DNA of 64,000 bases from JACQAP01 sp035548375 (lineage in GTDB: Bacteria > Pseudomonadota > Gammaproteobacteria > Burkholderiales > JACQAP01). Below the pieces are notes generated by a model, which had not been told where the DNA came from, ran no database searches, and was given only the letters and a program-made list of their open reading frames with translations. The position numbers were made by a program, and so were the translations under genes. Below are positions 53,236 to 62,257 of this stretch, in pieces (the first letter of the stretch is position 1; every line of letters starts with the position of its first letter). The DNA lies in the NCBI GenBank assembly GCA_035548375.1, contig DASZTG010000092.1, forward strand, positions 1 to 64,000, written 5' to 3'.

Positions 53236-53982
53236 TCAGGCCGTGGCCTGTTCTTCCGAGCTGTCGACCTCGACGAATTCGTCGCTGACGATCTCCTTGA
53301 TGGTCTGGCTGCGCCCCTCCAGGATCGCGTCGGCGATGCCCCGCGCATACAGGCGCACCGCGCGGCTGGCGTCGTCATTGCCGGGGATGACATAATCCAC
53401 GCCGTCCGGGGAGTGGTTGGTGTCCACCACGCCGACCACCGGGATGCCCAGCTTGTTCGCTTCCGTGATCGCGCCCTTCTGGTAGCCCACGTCGATGACG
53501 AACAGCGCGTCGGGCAAGCCGTTCATCTCCTTGATGCCGCCCAGGCTGCGCTCGAGCTTGACCTGCTCGCGCTGGAAGTTCAGCTGTTCCTTCTTCGAAA
53601 GCTTCTCGAGCGAGCCGTCGAGCACCATCTGCTCCATGTCGCGCAGGCGCTTGATGGACTGCTTGACCGTCTTGAAATTGGTCAGCATGCCGCCGAGCCA
53701 GCGATGGTCGACGAACGGCGTACCGGCGCGCATGGCTTCCTCGCGGACGATCTCGCGAGCCTGGCGCTTGGTGCCGACGAACAGGATGCTGCCCTTGTTC
53801 GAGGAAAGCTGGCGAACGAACTTAACCGCTTCCTGGTACATGACCAGGGTCTTCTCGAGGTTGATGATGTGGATCTTGTTGCGATGGCCGAAGATGAACG
53901 GCGCCATCTTCGGATTCCAGTAACGGGTCTGGTGTCCGAAATGCACACCCGCTTCCAGCATTTGACGCATGGTGACCGACAT
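53236..53982 (-). CDS. rpsB: 30S ribosomal protein S2
   Basis: 248 aa. MRQMLEAGVHFGHQTRYWNPKM (about 5-26 in two blocks), GTKRQAREIV, YVNQRWLGG-type DHRWLGGMLTNFKT and ALFVIDVGYQKGAITEANKLGIPVVGVVDTN in parts match S2. AGGAG lies in front of the ATG at 53982. First gene of the long leftward operon; a promoter lies about 130 bp upstream. Confidence 0.98.
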   Translation of the reverse strand: MSVTMRQMLEAGVHFGHQTRYWNPKMAPFIFGHRNKIHIINLEKTLVMYQEAVKFVRQLSSNKGSILFVGTKRQAREIVREEAMRAGTPFVDHRWLGGMLTNFKTVKQSIKRLRDMEQMVLDGSLEKLSKKEQLNFQREQVKLERSLGGIKEMNGLPDALFVIDVGYQKGAITEANKLGIPVVGVVDTNHSPDGVDYVIPGNDDASRAVRLYARGIADAILEGRSQTIKEIVSDEFVEVDSSEEQATA

Positions 53983-54113
53983 GAACTTCTCCTGTAGGGG
54001 TTGAGCCTCCGCCTGCCGGACCCGCTCCATTTGAAAATCAAAAATGAGCGGGCACCCATATCTGGCTGGCGTGCGAATTACCGCGATCGGAAATCGACCG
54101 CGGTTAACTTGAA

Positions 54114-54143
54114 ATTATATCAGCGCGGCCCCCGCCGGCTCAA
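54114..54143 (-). promoter_or_regulatory. Sigma-70-type promoter of the rpsB operon
   Basis: On the minus strand: -35 TTGAGC (54138-54143), 18-bp spacer, perfect -10 TATAAT (54114-54119). Transcription would start near 54107, giving an untranslated leader of about 125 nt before rpsB, long enough for the S2-type autoregulation known in other bacteria. Confidence 0.7.
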
Positions 54144-54167
54144 CCATTTTGATGCATGGTCAAGGGG

Positions 54168-54917
54168 TTAAGGGACCTGAGGGGTTTGCCGCTGGCGGCG
54201 GGCTTCGTATAGGCAGATGCCGGCGGCGACGGACACGTTCAGGCTTTCGACCGCGCCCAGCATCGGGATGGAAATCAACTGGTCGCACGTCTCGCGCGTC
54301 AGGCGGCGCAGTCCCTCTCCCTCCGCCCCCAGGATCATTGCGAGCGGGCCGGTCAGCCTGGCGCCGAACAGGCTGCCGTCCTCGGCCTCGGCGGCGCCGA
54401 CGACCCAAATCCCTTTATCTTTCAGATCCCTCAGCGTTCGGGCCAGGTTCGTCACAGCAATGAACGGCACCGATTCCGCGGCGCCCGATGCAACCTTGCG
54501 GACGGTGGCATTGACGCCGGTGGCCCGATCCTTGGGAGCAAAGACCGCCTGGACACCCATCGCATCCGCGACCCGCAGGCAGGCGCCGAGGTTGTGCGGA
54601 TCCTGGACGCCGTCGAGCCCGAGCAGCAACGGCGGTTCCGCGGCGTTCTCGATGACTTCGTCGAGATCCATGGCCAACGGCGTTTCTTCCACGAATGCAG
54701 CGACGCCCTGGTGGCGTCCGCCGCTGGCGAATCCGTCCAGCCTGGCCGCTTCCGCGTCCTGGATGCGCACGCCGCCCGCCCTCGCCAGGTCGGCGATCCG
54801 GCGCGCGCGCGGATCGTTGCGTTTCGGATCCAGGAAAACCTCCATCACGGAACCCGGCCGTCGTTTCAGCGCGGCCGTAACCGCATGCAGGCCATATACG
54901 ACCCGGCGCGCACTCAT
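54168..54917 (-). CDS. rlmB: 23S rRNA (guanosine(2251)-2'-O)-methyltransferase RlmB
   Basis: 249 aa, SPOUT/TrmH fold. VYGLHAVTAALKRRPG at the N terminus is the substrate-binding domain; NLGACLRVADAMGVQAV (about 106-122), LGAEGEGLRRLTRETCDQLISIPMLG in blocks and SLNVSVAAGICLYEARRQ form the SAM-binding knot. It overlaps rnr by 4 bp (ATGA), as commonly seen. Confidence 0.95.
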   Translation of the reverse strand: MSARRVVYGLHAVTAALKRRPGSVMEVFLDPKRNDPRARRIADLARAGGVRIQDAEAARLDGFASGGRHQGVAAFVEETPLAMDLDEVIENAAEPPLLLGLDGVQDPHNLGACLRVADAMGVQAVFAPKDRATGVNATVRKVASGAAESVPFIAVTNLARTLRDLKDKGIWVVGAAEAEDGSLFGARLTGPLAMILGAEGEGLRRLTRETCDQLISIPMLGAVESLNVSVAAGICLYEARRQRQTPQVP

Positions 54918-57142
54918 CGCGATCGCCTGGATTCTTCGTCGAGGACGAAATCGATCTTTGCCGTTTCCAGGTCGACCCTGACGAGTTTCACCGGGATCGG
55001 GTCGCCGAGACGGAAGCGCTTCGCCGTGCGCTCGCCCAGCAACTGATGCTTGGCCGCGTCATAGTGAAAGTAGTCCGAGCCCAGCTCCGAGATATGCACC
55101 AGCCCCTCGACATAGACCTCGTGCAGCGCCACGAATACGCCGAAGCTGGCCACGCCGCTGACGGTCGCGGTGAAACGCTCGCCGATGCGATCCTGCATGT
55201 AGTAGCACTTGAGCCAGGCGTCGACGTCGCGGGTCGCCTCGTCGGCACGCCGCTCGGTTTCCGAGCAATGCACGCCGAGCTCCTGCCAGCTGCCCGGTTC
55301 GTAGCGCTTGCCGGCAAGCACCGCCTTGATGGCGCGATGGATCAGCAAGTCCGGATAGCGGCGGATGGGCGACGTGAAATGCGTGTAGGCGTCGTACGCC
55401 AGACCGAAATGGCCGGCATTGTCCGGACTGTAGACAGCCTGGCGCAGCGATCGCAGCATGACGGTCTGCAATAGCTGGACGTCCGGGCGCGGCTTTATCT
55501 TTTCCAGCAACTTCGCGTAGTCCTTCGCCTTCGGATGCTCGCCTCCGGTCAGCTGCAGCCCGAACTCGCGCAGGAACTCGCGCAACGCCGCAAGCTTCTC
55601 CGGTGTCGGCCCCTCGTGCACGCGATACAGCGCCGGGTGCTCGTGCTTCGACAGGAAATCCGACGCGCAGACGTTGGCCGCGAGCATGCATTCCTCGATC
55701 AGGCGATGTGCGTCGTTGCGCTGCGTAGGCACGATGCGCTCGATCTTGCCCTGGTCGTCGAAGAACATCTGCGTCTCGACGGTCTCGAAATCGATCGCCC
55801 CCCTCAACTCGCGCGCCTTGACCAGCCCCTGGTAGAGCGCGTGCAACGCCTGCAGGTGCGGGACGAGGCTCCCCAGTTCGCGCGCCACCTCGCCGTGCGG
55901 ATCCGCGATGACGTTCGCGACCTTGGTGTACGTCAGGCGCGCACGTGAATGCATGACGGCCGGATAGAAGCGGTAGACCGCGATCTCCCCGCGTGCCGAG
56001 ATGTCCATCTCGCAGACCATGCACAGGCGGTCGACGTCGGGCATCAGCGAGCACAGGCCGTTCGACAGCACTTCCGGCAGCATCGGGATGACACGGCGCG
56101 GGAAATAGACGGAATTGCCGCGCTCGCGCGCCTCGAGGTCGATCACGTCGCCGTGCTGCACGTAGTGACTGACGTCCGCGATCGCGACCCAAAGCTTGAA
56201 TCCCTTGCCGCGGCGCTCGCAATAGACGGCGTCGTCGAAATCCTTCGCCGTCTCCCCGTCTATCGTGACCAGCGGAAGCTTGCGCAAGTCCTCGCGGCCC
56301 GCGAGGTCCTTGTCCGTTACTCCCGACGGCAGCTTCGCCGCGGCCTTCACCGCCGCGGCGGAAAATTCATGCGGCAGGTCGTGCTTGCGCAGCGCGATCT
56401 CGATCTCCATGCCGGGATCGGCGTAGTTGCCGAGCACTTCGACGATCCTGCCCACCGGTTGCGAGTGCCGCTGCGGCTGCTCGACGATCTCGACCATGAC
56501 GACCTGGCCCGGCTTCGCGCCCCGATTCGCGCCTGCGGGGACCAGGATGTCCTGGCTGATGCGGCGGTCTTCCGGCGCGACCACGCCGATGCCGTGCTCG
56601 TTCAGGTAACGGCCGACGACTTTCAGGTTCGCGCGCTCGATGACTTCCACGATATGCCCCTCGCGACGACCGCGCGCATTGACGCCGCCTTCGCGCGCGA
56701 CGACGCGGTCGTTGTGCAGCACTTTTGCCATCTCGCCAGGATGCAGGAACAGGTCTTCGCCGCCGTCGTCGCGCACGAGGAAGCCAAAGCCGTCGGGATG
56801 GCCCTGCACCCTGCCCTTGATGAGATCCAGCTTTTCGACGACGCAAATCGCGTTCTTGCGATTGCGCATGATCTGGCCGTCGCGCTCCATCGCCCCGAGT
56901 CGCCGGTCGAACGACCCGGACTCGTCGGGAGAGATCGACAGCAATTGCGCAAGCTTGTCGGCCGATACCGGCACGCCCTGCTCGAGCAGCACATCCAGGA
57001 TGTGCTCGCGACTGGGCAGCGGATTTTCATAGCGCGAACGCTCGCGTTCGAGGTAGGGATCGCGCTCGCGGATGCCCGCGTTGCGGGCGTTGCCGGCGCT
57101 TTTTGCGCCGGCGGTTTTGGTGATTTTCTTAGGAGTTTTCAT
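54914..57142 (-). CDS. rnr: Ribonuclease R
   Basis: 742 aa. In order: Lys-rich N terminus, winged helix (about 45-110), cold-shock domains (about 115-260), RNB catalytic domain (about 275-600) with DDAVYCERRGKGFKLWVAIADVSHYV in blocks and its catalytic Asp residues, and an S1 domain (about 645-730; GERFTATVSGVASFGVFVAL). It is a processive 3'-5' exoribonuclease for structured RNA. The basic C-terminal tail of the 813-aa E. coli protein is nearly absent. Confidence 0.96.
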   Translation of the reverse strand: MKTPKKITKTAGAKSAGNARNAGIRERDPYLERERSRYENPLPSREHILDVLLEQGVPVSADKLAQLLSISPDESGSFDRRLGAMERDGQIMRNRKNAICVVEKLDLIKGRVQGHPDGFGFLVRDDGGEDLFLHPGEMAKVLHNDRVVAREGGVNARGRREGHIVEVIERANLKVVGRYLNEHGIGVVAPEDRRISQDILVPAGANRGAKPGQVVMVEIVEQPQRHSQPVGRIVEVLGNYADPGMEIEIALRKHDLPHEFSAAAVKAAAKLPSGVTDKDLAGREDLRKLPLVTIDGETAKDFDDAVYCERRGKGFKLWVAIADVSHYVQHGDVIDLEARERGNSVYFPRRVIPMLPEVLSNGLCSLMPDVDRLCMVCEMDISARGEIAVYRFYPAVMHSRARLTYTKVANVIADPHGEVARELGSLVPHLQALHALYQGLVKARELRGAIDFETVETQMFFDDQGKIERIVPTQRNDAHRLIEECMLAANVCASDFLSKHEHPALYRVHEGPTPEKLAALREFLREFGLQLTGGEHPKAKDYAKLLEKIKPRPDVQLLQTVMLRSLRQAVYSPDNAGHFGLAYDAYTHFTSPIRRYPDLLIHRAIKAVLAGKRYEPGSWQELGVHCSETERRADEATRDVDAWLKCYYMQDRIGERFTATVSGVASFGVFVALHEVYVEGLVHISELGSDYFHYDAAKHQLLGERTAKRFRLGDPIPVKLVRVDLETAKIDFVLDEESRRSR

Positions 57143-57178
57143 TCAGACAAATGGTTTGGAAGGAAGGCTTGCGCTTCG

Positions 57179-57207
57179 TTGACAAAGCACCGCTTTCCCA
57201 TTACATT
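57179..57207 (+). promoter_or_regulatory. Promoter of tRNA-Leu
   Basis: A perfect -35 TTGACA (57179-57184), 17-bp spacer and -10 TACATT (57202-57207), with a start expected near 57214, 8 bp before the tRNA. It points away from rnr, whose own promoter must lie on the other strand of the same gap. Confidence 0.8.
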
Positions 57208-57221
57208 CTGCGCCCTTCCGT

Positions 57222-57308
57222 GCCGAGATGGCGGAATTGGTAGACGCACCAGGTTCAGGTCCTGGCGGTGGCAACACTGTGGAGGTTCGAGTCCTCTTCT
57301 CGGCACCA
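57222..57308 (+). tRNA. tRNA-Leu (anticodon CAG)
   Basis: Acceptor arms GCCGAGA and TCTCGGC pair perfectly; the anticodon stem CCAGG / CCTGG encloses TTCAGGT with anticodon CAG; a long variable arm (class II) and the T-arm GGTTCGAGTCC follow. 3' CCA is encoded (57306-57308). On the plus strand while both neighbours (rnr, purA) are on the minus strand. Confidence 0.97.
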
Positions 57309-57354
57309 GATCGCGTTCCCCGCGGCTCCCGTCGCAAAATTTCCCAGGTAATTG

Positions 57355-58653
57355 CTAGGCCCGCTCGAACGGATGGCGCAGGACTATCGTCTCGTCGCGG
57401 TCGGGTCCGGTCGAGATCATGTCCACCGGCACGCCGCAGGCCTGCTCGATGCGCTTCAGGTAATTGCGCGCATTCGCCGGCAAGTCCTCGTAGCGAGTGA
57501 TGCCCACGGTGCTCTGCGTCCAGCCGGGAATTTCCTCGTAGATCGGTTCGCAGTGCGCCAGCGCGTCCGCGCCCGACGGCAGGATGTCGATGCGCTCGCC
57601 TTCGAGCCTGTAGCCGACGCCAACCTGCAGGTCTTCGACACCGTCGAGCACATCGAGCTTGGTGATGCACAGGCCGGACACGCCGTTGATCTGCACGGAG
57701 CGCTTGAGTGCGGCCGCATCGAACCATCCGCAGCGGCGGGGTCGGCCGGTGACCGAACCGAATTCCTTGCCGCGCGTGCGCAATTGCTCGCCGACGTTGT
57801 CTTCCAGCTCGGTGGGAAACGGGCCGGATCCCACGCGCGTGGTATAGGCCTTGGTGATGCCGAGGACGTAATGCAGCATCTGCGGGCCGACACCGGCGCC
57901 CGCGGCTGCCGCGCCGGCAACGCAATTGCTCGACGTGACGAACGGATACGTGCCGTGGTCGATGTCCAGCAGCGTTCCCTGCGCGCCTTCGAACAGCAGG
58001 TTGTTGCCGGCGGTGTGCGCGTCGTACAGCGCGCGCGGAACATCCGCGACCATGGGCTTCAATTGTGCGCGCATGGCGAGCATCTCGTCGCGCGTCTTCG
58101 CGAAATCGACAGCCGAGGCCTTCAGGTAGTGCTGCAAAACGAAATTGTGGAAATCCAGCACTTCACGCAGCTTTTCCTCGAACCGGCCGGGCACGAACAA
58201 GTCCTGCAGGCGGATGGCGCGACGCGCCACCTTGTCCTCGTATGCGGGGCCGATGCCGCGACCGGTCGTGCCGATTTTCTCCGCGCCCTTCGCCGCTTCG
58301 CGCGCCTGGTCGATGGCGACGTGATAGGGAAGGATCAGCGGGCAGGCGTCGCTGATTTTCAGCCGCGAGCGCACGTCCACGCCTGCCGCCTCCAGCTCGG
58401 CGATTTCCTGCAGCAGCGCGGCCGGCGACAACACGACGCCGTTGCCGATGTAGCATTTGACGCCCGCGCGCAGGATGCCGGAAGGAATCAGCCGCAGGAT
58501 CTGCTTGCGCCCGCCGATCACCAGCGTGTGGCCCGCGTTGTGGCCACCCTGGAAGCGCACCACGCCCTGCGCGTGGTCGGTCAGCCAGTCGACGATCTTG
58601 CCCTTGCCCTCGTCACCCCACTGGGTGCCGATGACGACTACGTTGCTTGCCAT
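57355..58653 (-). CDS. purA: Adenylosuccinate synthetase
   Basis: 432 aa, cytosolic. VVIGTQWGDEGKGKIVDWLT (about 5-24, Gly-rich P-loop with catalytic Asp), GGHNAGHT with catalytic His, RGIGPAYEDK, EGAQGTLLDIDHGTYPFVTSSN in blocks and TGRPRRCGWFD are diagnostic. It joins IMP and aspartate using GTP. It is 19 bp downstream of hisZ. Confidence 0.98.
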   Translation of the reverse strand: MASNVVVIGTQWGDEGKGKIVDWLTDHAQGVVRFQGGHNAGHTLVIGGRKQILRLIPSGILRAGVKCYIGNGVVLSPAALLQEIAELEAAGVDVRSRLKISDACPLILPYHVAIDQAREAAKGAEKIGTTGRGIGPAYEDKVARRAIRLQDLFVPGRFEEKLREVLDFHNFVLQHYLKASAVDFAKTRDEMLAMRAQLKPMVADVPRALYDAHTAGNNLLFEGAQGTLLDIDHGTYPFVTSSNCVAGAAAAGAGVGPQMLHYVLGITKAYTTRVGSGPFPTELEDNVGEQLRTRGKEFGSVTGRPRRCGWFDAAALKRSVQINGVSGLCITKLDVLDGVEDLQVGVGYRLEGERIDILPSGADALAHCEPIYEEIPGWTQSTVGITRYEDLPANARNYLKRIEQACGVPVDMISTGPDRDETIVLRHPFERA

Positions 58654-58672
58654 CGAGTCCTCTTTGCCGCGA

Positions 58673-59851
58673 TCAATTCGAAAATTTTCCGGGGCCGACC
58701 GGTTCGAGTTGCCACGATCCGCCCTTTTCCACCAGTTGCTGCGAGCAGCCCAGCTCCTCGCGGTTGGCCGCCTGTCCGGGCAAATCGGAAACCACGATCA
58801 TGCCTTTTTCACGAAGCTTCGCCACCTGCGCCTGCAGGACGGCGTCATCCGGGCGATAAGGCGCCAGCACGCGCACCGTCTTCTCGCCGTTGGGCGCCAT
58901 TTGCGCGAGTTCGCGCAATTCCATCGTGAATCCCGTCGCCGGCCGCGCGCGGCCGAATGCACGCCCGACCTCGTCGTAACGTCCCCCGCGCGCGATGGCC
59001 TCCGGCCGGTTTCCGGCGTAGGCCGCGAACACCACGCCGCTGTGATAGTGATAGCCGCGCAGTTCCGCGAGGTCGAAGCACAACTCGCGCACGTCCGCGC
59101 TCAATCCCTGGCCGATCCTTTCGAGCGCATCGAGGCAGGCCGTCAGCTCGGGATAGCGCGGCAGTTGCTTGCGCGCCGTCGCCAGCACGTCGGGACCTCC
59201 GTAGAGTTCCGGCAGCAACAGCAGCGCCGTGCGCGTCGTCGCATCGATGTCCTTCGACAATTCGCGCAGGGCCGGAACGTCCTTGGCCTGCAGCACCTGG
59301 AACAATTCCGCCTCGCGCTGCCCGTTGATGCCGGCGCGCGTCACCAGCGAGCGGAAAACCGAGACGTGTCCGATGTCGAGGTGCACGCCGTCCACGCCGA
59401 TCGCGCGCAGGGCGCGCAGCATGAGCATCTGGATCTCGATGTCGCTCTCCAGGCCGGCGTGGCCGTACAGTTCCGCGCCGATCTGCATCGGTTCGCGCGT
59501 GCGCAGCAGCCCGGACGGTTGCGTATGCAACACCGTTCCGGCATAGCACAGTCGCGTGACGCCTTTGCGGTTCAGCAAATGCGCATCGATGCGCGCAACC
59601 TGCGGCGTGATGTCGGCGCGCAATCCGAGCAAACGGCCGGACAACTGGTCCACCAGCTTGAAGGTCTGCAGGTCGAGGTCGTGGCCCGTGCCCGTCAGCA
59701 GCGAGTCGAGGTATTCGAGCATGGGCGGGATGACGAGCTCGTAGCCGTGCGCGAAGAACAGGTCGAGTATGCGCCGGCGAAGCCGCTCCACTCCCGCCGC
59801 CTCGCCGGGCAGGAGATCTTCTATGTATTCGGGCAACAACCATTTCTGCAT
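58673..59851 (-). CDS. hisZ: ATP phosphoribosyltransferase regulatory subunit HisZ
   Basis: 392 aa (394 from the ATG at 59857). A class-II aminoacyl-tRNA-synthetase-like fold without synthetase function: LPEYIEDLLPGEAAGVERLRRRILDLF at the start, LRADITPQVARIDAHLL (about 79-95) and YHYHSGVVFAAYA near 270. HisZ lets the short form of HisG start histidine synthesis. hisG is not in the window. The position between purA and hfl genes is usual. Confidence 0.94.
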   Translation of the reverse strand: MQKWLLPEYIEDLLPGEAAGVERLRRRILDLFFAHGYELVIPPMLEYLDSLLTGTGHDLDLQTFKLVDQLSGRLLGLRADITPQVARIDAHLLNRKGVTRLCYAGTVLHTQPSGLLRTREPMQIGAELYGHAGLESDIEIQMLMLRALRAIGVDGVHLDIGHVSVFRSLVTRAGINGQREAELFQVLQAKDVPALRELSKDIDATTRTALLLLPELYGGPDVLATARKQLPRYPELTACLDALERIGQGLSADVRELCFDLAELRGYHYHSGVVFAAYAGNRPEAIARGGRYDEVGRAFGRARPATGFTMELRELAQMAPNGEKTVRVLAPYRPDDAVLQAQVAKLREKGMIVVSDLPGQAANREELGCSQQLVEKGGSWQLEPVGPGKFSN

Positions 59852-59916
59852 GATCATTCGGCGCGCGGGATAGGCATGGGCTGGCCCGCCAGCGGCGGCA
59901 CGGTCGACATGTTGGG

Positions 59917-60111
59917 CTATTTCGTCAGGAAAAGCAGCAGCAGCCCGGCGAGCATCAGCGACAAGCCGACGAAGCGCACCTGCCCGTCGGACATTTCCGT
60001 TAGCCGGCGAAACGCCTGTCTCCAGAGCGTGGGCAGCAGGAACGGAAATACGCCTTCGATGACCAGCATCAGCGCCACGGCCATCATCAGGACATTCGTG
60101 TAGGCACCCAT
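59917..60111 (-). CDS. DUF2065 family small membrane protein
   Basis: 64 aa with two hydrophobic helices (about 5-25 and 44-62) around a basic loop (WRQAFRRLTEMSDGQVRFVG). The family is widespread in proteobacteria (YjeT type) and typically sits between hflC and purA or hisZ; the function is unknown. Confidence 0.9.
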   Translation of the reverse strand: MGAYTNVLMMAVALMLVIEGVFPFLLPTLWRQAFRRLTEMSDGQVRFVGLSLMLAGLLLLFLTK

Positions 60112-60156
60112 TCTCGCTTCCCGCGATCCGCAGGCGGCACGCGCTCGCGGCCGTGA

Positions 60157-61035
60157 CTATTTGGCGTGGCCGGCAGGGTTCTTCAGGTACTTGAAGAAAT
60201 CCGCGGACGGATCGAGTATCAGCATGTCCGACTTGTTCTTGAAGCTCTGACGATAGGCATCGAGGCTTCGGTAGAACGCATAGAACTCCGGATTGCGCTC
60301 GAACGCGCGCGCGTAGATCGCTGACGCCTTGGCATCCCCCTCGCCCTTCATGCGCTGGGCGTCGCGATAGGCCTGTGCGATCACGACCTGGCGCTGCTTG
60401 TCGGCGTCGGCGCGTATTTTCTCGGCCTCGGCGAAGCCCGTCGATCGCAATTCGTTGGCGACGCGCTTGCGCTCCGCCTGCATGCGCCCGTAGACGGATT
60501 CGCTGATTTCCGGCGTGAAGTCGACGCGCTTCAGGCGCACGTCTAGCACCTGCACGCCGATCTCGCGCGAGGTCAGGTCGGCCTTCTCTCGCATCAGGTC
60601 CATGATCTTTTCGCGCTCGCCCGAGACGACCTCGTGGATGGTGCGCTTGCCGAATTCCTCGCGCAGGCTGCCGTTGACCGCCTGCGTAAGGCGAACCCTC
60701 GCGAGGCCTTCGTCGCCCTGCACGCTCACGTAGTACTGCTTCACGTCGATGATGCGCCATTTGACGAAGGAGTCCACCAGTACCGGCTTGTTCTCCGAGG
60801 TCACGAACCTTTGCGCCTCTTCGGCGTCCAGCGTGAGGATGCGGGAGTCGAAAAACCTGACGTTGTCGACCAGCGGCACCTTGAAGTACAGGCCGGGCGC
60901 GGTCTTGACCGAGACGATTTCGCCGAGGCGGAACACGATGGCGTTCTGCCGCTGGTCGACCGTGAACAGGCTCAGGCTCGCGACCACCAGCGCCACGACG
61001 ACCGCGATCAGGATGGTGCTCACGTTGAATTTCAT
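60157..61035 (-). CDS. hflC: FtsH modulator HflC
   Basis: 292 aa. One N-terminal membrane helix (about 6-25), an SPFH/prohibitin domain (VDQRQNAIVFRLGEIV onward) and a helical C-terminal part (MQAERKRVANELRSTGFAEAEKIRADADKQRQV in blocks). With HflK it forms a cage around FtsH and limits its proteolysis. The ATG at 61035 overlaps the hflK stop (ATGA). Confidence 0.96.
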   Translation of the reverse strand: MKFNVSTILIAVVVALVVASLSLFTVDQRQNAIVFRLGEIVSVKTAPGLYFKVPLVDNVRFFDSRILTLDAEEAQRFVTSENKPVLVDSFVKWRIIDVKQYYVSVQGDEGLARVRLTQAVNGSLREEFGKRTIHEVVSGEREKIMDLMREKADLTSREIGVQVLDVRLKRVDFTPEISESVYGRMQAERKRVANELRSTGFAEAEKIRADADKQRQVVIAQAYRDAQRMKGEGDAKASAIYARAFERNPEFYAFYRSLDAYRQSFKNKSDMLILDPSADFFKYLKNPAGHAK

Positions 61036-62210
61036 CGTGCCTCCCTGTCGCGGCTGCGGAAGGCGTCGCGCGAGCGCGGCGACACGTCGGCCGGCGCGGG
61101 CGCGGCCAGCGGCGCCTCGGGCGCCTTTGCCGTTTCGGCGGGTGACGCCGGACCGCTCATCTGGATGAGCTTGTCGAGCGGCAGGTACAGCAGGTTGCTG
61201 CCGTTCTTCTGGTCGACGATGATCTTGCTCGAATTCGAGAGCACCTGCTGCATGGCGTCGAGGTAGAGGCGCTGGCGCGTGACGACGGGCGCCTTGCTGT
61301 ATTCGGCGACGATCTGGCTGAATCGCGATGCCTCGCCCTCGGCGTTCGCGATCACGCTCTGGCGATAACCTTCGCCCTCCTGCTGCAGCCTCGCCGCCGT
61401 GCCCTTGGCCTTGGGCACGACATCGTTGAAGTAGGACTGGCCCTCGTTGATCTGGCGCTCGCGGTCCTGCCCGGCCTTGACCGCATCGGCAAAGGCGGCC
61501 TGGACTTCTTCCGGCGCCTGGGCATCCTGCATGGTCACGCGCGTGACGGTGATGCCGGTCTTGTAGCGATCCAGGATCTTCTGCAGCAGGCCTTGCACCG
61601 TCTCGACGATCTTCTCCTTGCCGCCCGAGAGCAGGAAATCCATCTTGCTCTTGCCCACCACCTCGCGAATCGCGGATTCCGCGGCCTGCATCACCGACTT
61701 GTCGGCATCGCGGTTGTTGAACAGGTAGTCCGTCGGATCCTTGAGGATGTATTGCACGGCGAACTGGATGTCGATGATGTTCTCGTCGTCCGTGATCATC
61801 AGCGATTCGTTCTGCACCCTGCTCTTGACGTTGTTGCGGTAGCCGATTTCGATCGTGCGCACGCCCGTCACGTTCACGACTTCGGCCGATTCGATCGGCC
61901 ACGGCCAGTGCCACCGCGGGCCGGGCTCGGTGATGGCGCCGGTGAAGCTGCCAAAGCGCAGCACCACCCCGCGCTGGCTTGCGTCCACGATGTAGAACCC
62001 GCTGGCGAGCCACACCAGGACGACCAGGATCACGAGCAGTCCGAAGCCGCCGCCGAACTGGCGCGAGCTGCCGGGGGCCGGCGGCGTGCCGCCTCCGCCC
62101 TTGCCGCCGAACAGCGAATTGAGCCACTGGTTCAGACGGCGCCAGAGTTCGTCGAGGTCCGGCGGGCCGTCGTTGCCGCGCTTTCCCCACTGAGGGTCAT
62201 TCAAAGCCAT
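61032..62210 (-). CDS. hflK: FtsH modulator HflK
   Basis: 392 aa. Short Gly/Pro-rich cytoplasmic N terminus, a membrane helix (about 57-76), the SPFH domain (DASQRGVVLRFGSF onward, with DPTDYLFNNRDADKSVMQAAESAIREVVG) and a coiled C-terminal region with EGEASRFSQIVAEYSKAP. Partner of HflC. 47 bp downstream of hflX. Confidence 0.96.
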   Translation of the reverse strand: MALNDPQWGKRGNDGPPDLDELWRRLNQWLNSLFGGKGGGGTPPAPGSSRQFGGGFGLLVILVVLVWLASGFYIVDASQRGVVLRFGSFTGAITEPGPRWHWPWPIESAEVVNVTGVRTIEIGYRNNVKSRVQNESLMITDDENIIDIQFAVQYILKDPTDYLFNNRDADKSVMQAAESAIREVVGKSKMDFLLSGGKEKIVETVQGLLQKILDRYKTGITVTRVTMQDAQAPEEVQAAFADAVKAGQDRERQINEGQSYFNDVVPKAKGTAARLQQEGEGYRQSVIANAEGEASRFSQIVAEYSKAPVVTRQRLYLDAMQQVLSNSSKIIVDQKNGSNLLYLPLDKLIQMSGPASPAETAKAPEAPLAAPAPADVSPRSRDAFRSRDREAR

Positions 62211-62257
62211 TCGTGCGTGCTTTCAGTTTGACAGGAGGCCCTGCTGGACCTTTGCAT

